A stretch of DNA of 13,552 nucleotides. Origin: Candidatus Poribacteria bacterium. GTDB taxonomy: Bacteria > Poribacteria > DTPJ01 > WJIO01. Every line of letters starts with the position of its first letter. Positions within the stretch are counted from its first letter, which is position 1. Below are positions 1-7,500 of the stretch, in pieces. Where the stretch lies: the NCBI GenBank assembly GCA_014730235.1, contig WJIO01000149.1, forward strand, positions 1-13,552, read 5' to 3'. Below the pieces are notes generated by a model. That model had not been told where the DNA came from and searched no databases. It saw only the letters and a program-made list of their open reading frames with translations. The translations under genes and the position numbers were made by a program.

Positions 1-719
1 CGGATATTATTGACCTTAACTTCGGTTGTCCGGCTAAGAAAATTGTAAAGAACGGCTCCGGTTCGGCTTTGATGAAAAATCCAAAGCTGCTGGGGGCGAT
101 TGTGGCCGAAGTAGTGGATGCTGTATCTATTCCCGTTACGGCCAAAATACGGGCTGGATGGGATGTGGACAGTATAAATGCTGTGAGAGTGTCTCAGATT
201 ATTGAAGATTCGGGTGCATCAGCAGTTATTGTGCATCCCCGAACCCGGAGTCAGGCCTTTTCTGGTCATTCTGACTGGAAAATAATCGGTGATGTAAAAG
301 AATCCGTCTCTATACCCGTTATAGGTAATGGTGATATAAACACGCCGGAAGATGCAGAGGAAATGCTTGGACTTACGGGATGCGATGGTGTTATGATCGG
401 CAGGGGTGCTATGGGTAATCCCTGGATATTTTCCCGCTCAATTCAATATATACAAACGGGGAATCTGCCTGAAGAACCTGCTGATACTGAGAAAGTTATG
501 CACCTTTTGAAATTCGCCCGGGAACTGGTCAGATTAAAAGATGAATATACAGGCTGTCGGGAAATTCGGAAATTTGTGAAATGGTATACCAAGGGTATGC
601 CAAATGCAAAAGACTTCAGAAAGAAAGCTGTGCTTGTTGAAAGACTGGAACAACTGGAAATGTTGGTATTATCTTATATTCACACATATGCAGAGGTGGT
701 TGAGAATGAAGTGTGCTAG
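1..719 (+). CDS. dusB: tRNA-dihydrouridine synthase, DusB type (5' end cut by window)
   Basis: FMN-dependent enzyme that reduces uridine to dihydrouridine in the tRNA D-loop, in the cytoplasm. The reading frame is open from base 3, so the gene starts left of the window and 238 codons plus the stop are visible. The motif NFGCPAKK near the start contains the catalytic cysteine (codon at 27-29) that protonates the uracil ring. It is followed by the flavin-barrel motifs AKIRAGW, VHPRTR, IGNGDI and GVMIGRGAMGNPW, which contact FMN and its phosphate. The last 80 or so residues are the helical tRNA-binding domain, including REIRKFVKWYTKG. The GCPAKK form of the active site favours DusB over DusA or DusC, but the subgroup cannot be settled without the N-terminus. 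The stop overlaps the next gene by 14 bp, which suggests one operon and translational coupling. The family call is secure. Confidence 0.93.
   Translation, partial: DIIDLNFGCPAKKIVKNGSGSALMKNPKLLGAIVAEVVDAVSIPVTAKIRAGWDVDSINAVRVSQIIEDSGASAVIVHPRTRSQAFSGHSDWKIIGDVKESVSIPVIGNGDINTPEDAEEMLGLTGCDGVMIGRGAMGNPWIFSRSIQYIQTGNLPEEPADTEKVMHLLKFARELVRLKDEYTGCREIRKFVKWYTKGMPNAKDFRKKAVLVERLEQLEMLVLSYIHTYAEVVENEVC
693..699 (+). promoter_or_regulatory. Ribosome binding site fixing the start of the propeller gene
   Basis: GAGGTGG lies six bases before the ATG at 706, inside the dusB coding sequence. It decides the start: the same frame is open back to an ATG at 604 and another at 688, but only the ATG at 706 has a well-placed purine-rich site and gives a clean signal peptide. 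Confidence 0.65.
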
Positions 720-2580
720 GATATGTTGCTGGATTTACCTGCTGTTATGCTTATTTTTTGTTTTATCTCTTACATCTTATACAAGAGCTCAGGAAGTAAC
801 GGTGACTATGGCCGATGGGGATAGAGTTACTGGCACGCTTCTGGAATATATAAACGGGATTCTTAAATTGAGAACTCAACATGGTACTCTCAGAATAGCG
901 GCAAAAGAGCTGGCTCGGGTGGATTTTGGATCAAAAGCTTATGTGCATCTGGTAAACGCCCAGCAGCTTATGGAAATGGAGATGGAGGAGGAAGCACTGG
1001 CGGAAATTAAGCTGGCTGTGAGGGAAGCTCCCAAATTTGCTGAAGCCTATTATGAATTGAGCAAATACTGGCAGAAAAAAGGTAACATGGAGGAAGCCCT
1101 TAAATACTTTGGAATTTCCCTTGATCTTGGGCTTGCAAAGCCTGGAATGGCCAAGGATTTAATGGATTTAGCCGATAACTATTACCGCAAAGATGACCTT
1201 AAGAGCGCAGCAGAAACTTATTATCTCTTATTTCTTTACTTTCCAAACAATATAGCTGCGGAGGATGCGGCTTATCGTTCAGGATTTCTTTTTGCTGAAG
1301 AACTGGAGGACAACCAAAAGGCCTTATCATCTCTGGAAAGGGCCGTGGCGGCTTTTCCTGAAAGCCAGTATGCTCAACGTGGGCTTTACGAAATTGGTCG
1401 AATATATGTGGAAGAAGATTCACCAGAAGCGGCGGAAAGCGCACTGCTTCAGCTTTTATCCACATACCCAGACGGCGAGTGGAGTGATAACGCAAGCTAT
1501 ATACTGGCCAGGGCCTATCGAAAACAGCGCCGCAACCAGGAAGCTATCCAGCAGATAATTAAAGTCCTGTCCGGCTCTGATGATGAGATGTTGATAAATT
1601 CGGCAAAGCAGATTCTGGACGAATGTGCCTGGACGGTTTTTACCGTTAATGACGGTCTTCCCAACAACTATATAAACGCACTGGCGAAATTTGAGGATGA
1701 TGTATGGATCGGAACGTCCTCAGGAGCTATTAAATATAATCTGGAAGCCCAGACCTTTATTGGGGAGGTGCTTCTCAGGGGTATAGAAGTCAGGTCTATT
1801 GCTGTGGATGGTTACGATCTCTGGATTGGAACACAGGATTCAGGAATTGTGCGGTATGATATGATGAAAGACAAATGGATTACCTATACCGAAAACGACG
1901 GTCTTACCAACGACAGGGCTTTTGCCATATCAATGGATTCCAGCAACATATGGATTGGCACTGCTATGGGTGGTGTTCTCAGGTTCAACAGGCATAACGA
2001 AAGCTGGTCAAGCTACGGTATGAGCCACGGTCTAACAAGTGAGAATATACTTTCTGTAGCTGCTACTACTAACGGCATATGGTGTGGCACACTGAAAAAG
2101 GGTGCTTGCTTTTTCGACGCTCCTACGGGTAAATGGCAGTTAGATCCGGCTATGACCGGCGGAAAGTCAGTGACAAGCATTGCTTCAGGGGCTAACAACG
2201 TCTGGTTCGCATGGTATGAACAACTGCGGAACGGTATAAGCAAATATGACGCCCAAAAGAAGAAATGGGAACACTGGACAGTGGCGGAATGGGGGGAATA
2301 TTCCAGAGCTGCAAAGGATTCAAACAGCGTCCTTATTAACCTGGATGCCAACAACAGGGAAATGTGGGTCGGGGCTGACGCGGGGGTCTGGTACTACGAC
2401 CATCTTACAGAAAGCCTGCCTAGCAGTCCTTTTGAATATCCACCGGAGCTTTCGGGGCATGTGTCCAATTGTGTATTAACCGATGAAAACGTAATCTGGT
2501 TTGGTACGCCTAACGGTCTGGGAATGCTGGATAGGGGGCTGATACAGCAGATCGAACAGATACGGCAGGAATATCAGTAG
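706..2580 (+). CDS. Secreted TPR protein with a C-terminal seven-bladed two-component-regulator-type propeller
   Basis: A 624-residue exported protein of unknown role. Residues 1-28 form a signal peptide: a basic start, a Leu/Phe-rich core, and a cut likely after the Ala of TRA. Residues about 31-74 form a small beta-rich module (TMADGDRVTG to ARVDFG) like the short domains often placed before TPRs in exported proteins. Residues about 80-305 carry degenerate TPR helices. From residue 311 there is a propeller of the Reg_prop type, with linkers NDGLPNNYI, ENDGLTNDR and SHGLTSENI. Seven W-x-G-T-like strands are visible (WIGTSSG, WIGTQDSG, WIGTAMGG, WCGTLKKG, a diverged WFAWYEQL, WVGADAG, WFGTPNG), enough for one closed ring. 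In known hybrid two-component sensors such propellers are periplasmic ligand sensors joined to a kinase. Here no membrane helix or kinase follows, so it is probably a free periplasmic or surface binding protein. The ligand cannot be told. It is likely co-transcribed with dusB. Confidence 0.85.
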   Translation: MKCARICCWIYLLLCLFFVLSLTSYTRAQEVTVTMADGDRVTGTLLEYINGILKLRTQHGTLRIAAKELARVDFGSKAYVHLVNAQQLMEMEMEEEALAEIKLAVREAPKFAEAYYELSKYWQKKGNMEEALKYFGISLDLGLAKPGMAKDLMDLADNYYRKDDLKSAAETYYLLFLYFPNNIAAEDAAYRSGFLFAEELEDNQKALSSLERAVAAFPESQYAQRGLYEIGRIYVEEDSPEAAESALLQLLSTYPDGEWSDNASYILARAYRKQRRNQEAIQQIIKVLSGSDDEMLINSAKQILDECAWTVFTVNDGLPNNYINALAKFEDDVWIGTSSGAIKYNLEAQTFIGEVLLRGIEVRSIAVDGYDLWIGTQDSGIVRYDMMKDKWITYTENDGLTNDRAFAISMDSSNIWIGTAMGGVLRFNRHNESWSSYGMSHGLTSENILSVAATTNGIWCGTLKKGACFFDAPTGKWQLDPAMTGGKSVTSIASGANNVWFAWYEQLRNGISKYDAQKKKWEHWTVAEWGEYSRAAKDSNSVLINLDANNREMWVGADAGVWYYDHLTESLPSSPFEYPPELSGHVSNCVLTDENVIWFGTPNGLGMLDRGLIQQIEQIRQEYQ

Positions 2581-2605
2581 GGCGTAATCGGTAATCAGTA
2601 ATAGG
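2571..2605 (+). repeat. Degenerate heptamer array spanning the propeller gene's stop codon
   Basis: Five seven-base units start at 2571, 2578, 2585, 2592 and 2599. The clearest are TAATCGG (2585) and TAATCAG (2592). The unit at 2578 starts with the gene's own TAG stop, and the next three start with TAA. The same unit type recurs after two other genes, at 9063 and 9843. The array was read by eye. Confidence 0.6.
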
Positions 2606-2624
2606 CTTATAAATGAATAAAGGT

Positions 2625-2763
2625 GGTTCTTCCGACTTAAGTGGGGAAATGATAATAAAATTGCTTGAATAAGAGAAAATATCCTTGTTCGTCATTCCTG
2701 CTTTCGCAGGAATGACAAGCTGAGAGAATTTTCTATTATTACCACACTAAACTCGGAAAAACC
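2625..2763 (+). repeat. MITE-like palindromic element, copy 1 (most complete)
   Basis: A 139-bp element with terminal inverted repeats at 2625-2643 and 2745-2763 that match at 16 of 19 positions. It has a perfect central hairpin at 2691-2716: arms GTCATTCCTGC and GCAGGAATGAC, loop TTTC. After the hairpin come the blocks AAGCTGAGA, AATTTTC and ATTATTACCACACT, shared almost exactly with copy 2 at 9145-9257. The left terminal repeat also matches the reverse complement of copy 2's right end at 16 of 19 positions, which supports a real element. There is no coding capacity, so any movement would need a transposase from elsewhere. No clear target-site duplication is seen. The central part ATTCCT-N8-AGGAAT has the same design as the neisserial dRS3 repeat, without implying descent. 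Confidence 0.7.
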
Positions 2764-2807
2764 TAATAATTTTAATATTTAATATCACAAATATTGGAGA
2801 CACCCAA

Positions 2808-4562
2808 ATGGAATACCTTGGCCCGGTTGATTATGATAGAGGTGAATTCGCGAAAGCCCTGGAGGGGCGGCATAAGTCTTATGATCCGAAAGAAAAGATG
2901 GTTGGTTACCCCTATTCCAGGGGAACTTATCATTATCATACGGGGTACAGGGGCGATGTGGTTCACCCTACCAGAAACAGCCTGGAGTATGCCGTGGCCT
3001 GTCTGGACAGCGGGGATGATGAGCTTTTCCAGCGGGGGACGGAGATAATTCAGCGAGTTATAGGGCTTCAGGATACAGATGCAAACAGCAGAACCTTTGG
3101 TATATGGTCGTGGTATCTTGAAGAGCCGCTGGACGTGATGGATGCGCCGGATTTCAACTGGGCGGATTTTTGCGGTGTGCAGCTTTTGCAGGCGGTTCTG
3201 CGTCACGGGGATAGATTTTCGGATGAGCTTTATGAAAAGATAAAAACCGCTGTTCTCAACGCCGCGTATTCCATCAAAAAACGTAACGTAGGGCCTGGAT
3301 ATACCAATATTGCAATTATGGGAACTTATGTCAGCCTTGTGGCCGGGGATTTGTATGACGACGAAGTGATATTGAATTACGGTAAGGAACGACTGAACAG
3401 GTTTTACGAATACACCATGTATCACGGCGGTTTTACAGAATACAACAGCCCGACATATACCGTTGTGGCGTTAAAGGAAATCGGCAGAATGCTTAGAGAC
3501 GTGAAGAATGAGGAATGTATCGGTAAAATCGTAGACCTTTATAAGCTGGTATGGAAGCATATTGGCAGGCATTTCCACGAACCGACGCGACAATGGGCAG
3601 GACCCAACAGCCGGGCTTATCGAGACCTGGAGTCTAAAGGATTCTGGTATCTTATCCAAAGATGCACCGACAATAAAATCCAGTTCGTACCTTCGGAAGA
3701 ACTACCTTTTGATATGGATTACGCCGTTCTGACACTTAAGTATCCTGATGAATATTTGCATTATTTCCACCCTTTGAGCGAACCTCGACAGGAGATCGAA
3801 GTATTTTACAAAGGCCGAGAGCATCCATCCAAATCCGGTGAGTTCATCGACCTGCCCGTAATCGGAACTACATTTTTGCACCCCAAATACGCCCTTGGAA
3901 CGGTGAATCGCTGCGATTTCTGGAACCAACGGCGACCGGCTATACTGCATTTTGGAACATGGAAAAAGCCATCCTATGCCCGTTTCAGGTTTTTTCATGA
4001 TGATTATGACTACTCCTCAGCCCTGTTCTTTGGTACTCAATGGAAAAACAGGGCCCTGATAGGCGTAAATTTTGCCACTGATTATGGCGATAAACACCTG
4101 AGCCTGAATAAGGTTATTGATGCCACCATACAGGCAAAGGAAGTGCGTCTAAGGCTGGAAATAGGGGGAAACATAGAATCCCTGACTTTGCCAGAAAAAT
4201 GGGAATCAGGAAAGCCCATTGATATTGATACCGGCAATATAACCATGCGGATGTGGGTTACACATGCCCAATTTGGTGATTACCAGATAAAATATGATAC
4301 AGGCAGAGACGATGATAAAGCATGGGTTGATGTGATTATATACGATGGCGAGGAACGTTCCATAAACTTCAACGAAATAGACCATGCCGCTCTGGGGATC
4401 GGGTTTGAAATATTAAATGGAAATTCAGAAGGGCCGAAAGCTGTTATAAATAATGGACGGTTAATTCAAAGATGGAACTGTGAAGATAAAGACCTTATGC
4501 TCAGTATTCCTGTTAAGCCGAATAAGGTTGGGATGCTTCAGAGAGCGGTGATCAGAAATTAA
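2808..4562 (+). CDS. Heparinase II/III-like alpha/alpha-toroid protein, possible polysaccharide lyase
   Basis: A 584-residue protein. The ATG at 2808 has the site GGAGA at 2796-2800, seven bases upstream. Residues about 40-290 look all-helical, with repeated aromatic and polar motifs: YHYHTGYRGD, NWADFCGVQ, NIAIMGTY (N167 onward) and GGFTEYNSPTY (F209-Y217). The Tyr/Asn/Glu-rich motifs resemble active-site surfaces of toroid polysaccharide lyases. The second half, from about residue 330, is rich in beta strands (YALGTVNRCDFWNQRRPAI, HFGTWKKPSYARFRFF), as in the beta-sandwich following the toroid in heparinase II/III-type enzymes. Such enzymes cleave uronic-acid polysaccharides by beta-elimination. 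No signal peptide or membrane helix is seen, which is odd for a lyase and points to a cytoplasmic role or a non-lyase function. No sugar transporter or sulfatase lies nearby. The fold is likely; the substrate is unknown. It could instead be a glycoside hydrolase-like six-hairpin protein. Confidence 0.55.
   Translation: MEYLGPVDYDRGEFAKALEGRHKSYDPKEKMVGYPYSRGTYHYHTGYRGDVVHPTRNSLEYAVACLDSGDDELFQRGTEIIQRVIGLQDTDANSRTFGIWSWYLEEPLDVMDAPDFNWADFCGVQLLQAVLRHGDRFSDELYEKIKTAVLNAAYSIKKRNVGPGYTNIAIMGTYVSLVAGDLYDDEVILNYGKERLNRFYEYTMYHGGFTEYNSPTYTVVALKEIGRMLRDVKNEECIGKIVDLYKLVWKHIGRHFHEPTRQWAGPNSRAYRDLESKGFWYLIQRCTDNKIQFVPSEELPFDMDYAVLTLKYPDEYLHYFHPLSEPRQEIEVFYKGREHPSKSGEFIDLPVIGTTFLHPKYALGTVNRCDFWNQRRPAILHFGTWKKPSYARFRFFHDDYDYSSALFFGTQWKNRALIGVNFATDYGDKHLSLNKVIDATIQAKEVRLRLEIGGNIESLTLPEKWESGKPIDIDTGNITMRMWVTHAQFGDYQIKYDTGRDDDKAWVDVIIYDGEERSINFNEIDHAALGIGFEILNGNSEGPKAVINNGRLIQRWNCEDKDLMLSIPVKPNKVGMLQRAVIRN
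4549..4562 (+). repeat. Single TGATCAG heptamer before the stop of the heparinase-like gene
   Basis: TGATCAG at 4549-4555 is followed by one more seven-base unit that ends in the gene's TAA. No array follows. It is listed because the same heptamer sits directly before two other stop codons in the window. Confidence 0.35.
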
Positions 4563-4634
4563 AGACAAATTGTGTAAATTGATTAAGACGCAACTTGGCT
4601 TGAATAATTATATGAAAGGGGTTGGGAATTTGCT

Positions 4635-7469
4635 ATGAAGCGATTCCTTTTACTTAATATTGCATTTATACTTATAATAGCTTCATTATATACTCAGGCT
4701 GATACTCCTGAGAAAGTTATAAAAGATTACGAAAAACTCATGGAAAAGGAAGCGGATGATGTTGATTCTCATAGAGAATTTATAAATAAATGGAAAGAAA
4801 ATATTGATACTGTTATATCTGCCTATAAAAGTGGGATTGCTGAGTCTCCAGATGACCCTGTTCTGCATTACTCTCTAGGTTATGCCTATGTGGTTTCCGG
4901 CAGGGATGACATGCTGGATGATTCTATGATTCATCTGGAAAAGGCTGTGGATTTAAATCCTGATTTTACTATGGGGCATTTTACCCTGGGTTCTGTATAC
5001 CTGCGTAATAAGGATTATGAAAAGGCTGAGAAAGAGCTTCAAAAGACCATAGATCTTGATGATTCTATGTTCAACGCCTATTTTAACCTGGGTGAAGTGT
5101 ATCGTAAAATGGGCAAATATGATCTGGCAATTCTGGCTTATAAAAAATCTATGGAACTAAGCAAACGCTGGGGTTGGCCCCATTACGGTCTGGGGATGAT
5201 ATACTTTGAGCAGGACAGGATTGCGGAAGCGGAGACGGAATTTAACGAAGCTGTAAAGCATAATCCTGAGATCGCCAACGCCCATTACAAGCTGGGTCAG
5301 ATATACGCAAAACAGGACAAAGACATTGACCTGATAAGTAATGCCTATCGGGAAGGACAGAAATACGATGATAAAAACGCCAGAGCTTTTTATGAGCTCG
5401 GTAAAATATTTGCCGAAAAGGGTAAATCTGGTCTGGCCATACAGTCATATAAAAATGCAATTAACATTAAGTCTGATATGGCCGATGCTCTGTGGGAACT
5501 AGGTGAGGAATATTACAATACAGGTCTGAGAGAACGGTCTATTGAATTTTATAAATCTGCAATCAAAAATGACCCCAGTCGCAGGATGCATTTCCTGAAT
5601 CAAGCCCGGAAATATTACGAAGCTGGTAACTATGAGTTCGCCTTGCAAGCCCTGGATAAATCCCTATCAGTAGCTCCTAACAACGCTCAAGCTCATTATT
5701 ATTACGGGGATATACAGCATCAGGCTGGTAAACTGGATGAGGCTATAAGCCATTACGAGGATGCTATAAGAATTGATCCGAATTTTCTGGAAGCCTATAT
5801 GCCCCTGGGCGACCTTTATTGCTCCAGAAACAAAAAGGATCTGGCGGCTAGTATGTATAAGAAGGCAATGGAACTTGATCCTGATCTGGACAGATATTTC
5901 TTCAAAGAAGGCAGAAAAGCCCTGGAGGCTGAGGAGCTGGACAAAGCCCGTCTGAACTTTGAAAAATCCGTATTGCTGTATCCCGAAGATACTCAGCCTC
6001 GATATATGCTGGGTCAGGTGTATGAAAAATTAGGGGATAAGAGTCAGGCTATGGATAACTACCAGACAGCGGTTGAGATTAATCCTCAGAGGGATGATAT
6101 TATGGTTCGGATGGCGGGTATTTACCAAAAAGATAAAAAATGGACTGAATCTTTAAATACACTCTCTCGGGTTATTGATATAAAACCGGATAACGTTGAA
6201 GCCCACAAAATGAAGGCCAAAGCCTACGAAGCCCTGGGAGAACTGGACAAGATGGCGGCTTCGCTGGAAAAAACCATAGAACTTGATCCGGGAGATGCTG
6301 AGGCTCATTATCGTCTTGGGGTTTATTTTCAGGAAGAAAAGCAAGACCTGGACAGGGCTGTTCAGGAATATGAAGCGGTTATAAAGCTGGATCAGACAAA
6401 AGCTGAACCATTCTTAAAGCTGGGGAAGATTTATGTTGAAAAAGGCATGGAAAAGAGTAAAATAATAGATGTGTATGAAAAAGGGCTGATTATTGACCCG
6501 AATCATCCTCAGATTCAATATGATCTGGCTGTATTATACAAGGAACAGGGAAATATTGATAAGGCTATAGAACATTACGCCAAAGCCAATGAGCTTTCGC
6601 CAGATAATTATAAATGGCATTACGAGTATGCGAGGCTTCTTGATGGGCGGGATAACGAAAAAGCCCTGAAAGAATATACCAGAGTTATAGAACTCAAGCG
6701 GGATTTTGCCCTGGCCTATTACAACAGGGCCATGATGCTCAGTCGTTCTAAGATTGTAGGCGGTAAAGTTTACCGTAACGAGCAGATATTGGAGGACTTC
6801 AGGCAGACAATCGAGCTTTTAACAAAAGCTGATATTGCCGGTGATGAGCCTGTGGCTGATGTTAAAGATGAAATTTTGACCAGGGATGAATACCTGGCTA
6901 AGTCATATTTTAACGCCGGTCAGCTTTACCTTGAAATGGAAATGGACGAGATGGCCAGAGAGCAGTTTGAAAAGGTCTTAAAGTATGACCCTAATTATGA
7001 AGGTGTTCACATGGAGTTAGGGCGCATAGCTGAGAAAAAAGAGGATTTTTCCAAAGCTATAGAAGAATATCAAAAAGAAATAGCCATTAATGATAAATCG
7101 GCTTTAGCCCATCAACGCCTTGGATTTTTATATGCTAACTACGCTATGGAACTTGTCAAAGCTGATGCTGAATTTGTAAGGGCGTTGGAACTTGATCCTG
7201 ATAATACCGACACCCTTATACATTATGCCAATAACCTCTACAGTATGATGAAATACGGTCAATCAGCCGATCAATTCGAGAAGGTGCTTCAGATTGATCC
7301 ACAGAATCCTACCGCTAACTATAACCTGGCCCTGGTTTATGAAAACTGGGGTAAGGAAGAGCTGGCTATACAGCAATGGCAGAGATTTTTGAATATGAAC
7401 CCTCCCGGCACATGGGCGGAAGATGCCCGAAGACATCTAAAAGAGTTGGGAGTGAGTATTGATCAGTAA
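4635..7469 (+). CDS. Secreted tetratricopeptide repeat protein, about 24 TPRs
   Basis: A 944-residue exported scaffold protein. The ATG at 4635 follows GGGA at 4624-4627. Residues 1-22 form a signal peptide (MKRF, a Leu/Ile core, a cut likely after TQA). The rest is almost entirely TPR helix pairs of 34-40 residues. I count about 24 by their core, such as HYSLGYAY, HFTLGSVY, YFNLGEVY, HYKLGQIY, HYRLGVYF and NYNLALVY, most ending with a D-P or N-P turn. Two breaks are visible: degenerate units around residues 320-335 and 415-430, and a non-TPR insert at about 705-745 (VGGKVYRNEQIL to ILTRDEYLA). TPR solenoids bind peptides or assemble complexes; none of these motifs implies catalysis. Secretion places it in the periplasm or on the surface. 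It follows the heparinase-like gene by 72 bp and precedes purF by 31 bp, so it may share their transcript. The specific partner is unknown. Confidence 0.88.
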   Translation: MKRFLLLNIAFILIIASLYTQADTPEKVIKDYEKLMEKEADDVDSHREFINKWKENIDTVISAYKSGIAESPDDPVLHYSLGYAYVVSGRDDMLDDSMIHLEKAVDLNPDFTMGHFTLGSVYLRNKDYEKAEKELQKTIDLDDSMFNAYFNLGEVYRKMGKYDLAILAYKKSMELSKRWGWPHYGLGMIYFEQDRIAEAETEFNEAVKHNPEIANAHYKLGQIYAKQDKDIDLISNAYREGQKYDDKNARAFYELGKIFAEKGKSGLAIQSYKNAINIKSDMADALWELGEEYYNTGLRERSIEFYKSAIKNDPSRRMHFLNQARKYYEAGNYEFALQALDKSLSVAPNNAQAHYYYGDIQHQAGKLDEAISHYEDAIRIDPNFLEAYMPLGDLYCSRNKKDLAASMYKKAMELDPDLDRYFFKEGRKALEAEELDKARLNFEKSVLLYPEDTQPRYMLGQVYEKLGDKSQAMDNYQTAVEINPQRDDIMVRMAGIYQKDKKWTESLNTLSRVIDIKPDNVEAHKMKAKAYEALGELDKMAASLEKTIELDPGDAEAHYRLGVYFQEEKQDLDRAVQEYEAVIKLDQTKAEPFLKLGKIYVEKGMEKSKIIDVYEKGLIIDPNHPQIQYDLAVLYKEQGNIDKAIEHYAKANELSPDNYKWHYEYARLLDGRDNEKALKEYTRVIELKRDFALAYYNRAMMLSRSKIVGGKVYRNEQILEDFRQTIELLTKADIAGDEPVADVKDEILTRDEYLAKSYFNAGQLYLEMEMDEMAREQFEKVLKYDPNYEGVHMELGRIAEKKEDFSKAIEEYQKEIAINDKSALAHQRLGFLYANYAMELVKADAEFVRALELDPDNTDTLIHYANNLYSMMKYGQSADQFEKVLQIDPQNPTANYNLALVYENWGKEELAIQQWQRFLNMNPPGTWAEDARRHLKELGVSIDQ

Positions 7470-7473
7470 TTTG
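7460..7473 (+). repeat. TGATCAG heptamer pair at the stop of the long TPR gene
   Basis: TGATCAG (7460-7466) is followed by TAATTTG (7467-7473), whose first three bases are the stop codon. The C-terminal residues Asp-Gln come from the first heptamer. purF ends in exactly the same way. Confidence 0.4.
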
Positions 7474-7500
7474 TATTTTTGGAAGGGATAATATAATATT

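Noticed and set aside
604-705. An upstream start for the propeller protein at 604
   Set aside because: It would overlap dusB by 116 bases, has no good ribosome site, and would bury the signal peptide behind 34 residues.
2691-2716. The GTCATTCCTGC hairpins as intrinsic terminators
   Set aside because: No T tract follows any of the three copies; the bases after the stem are AAGCTGAGA or AGCATAT, and the flanks are conserved as part of a larger repeat.
2571-2763. A CRISPR array in the repeat-bearing gaps
   Set aside because: Heptamer units are contiguous and degenerate without spacers, and the palindromes are kilobases apart with no cas genes.
7492-7497. TATAAT just before purF, as a promoter
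   Set aside because: A start about seven bases downstream would fall inside the coding sequence and lose the ribosome binding site at 7481; it is more likely AT-rich spacer.
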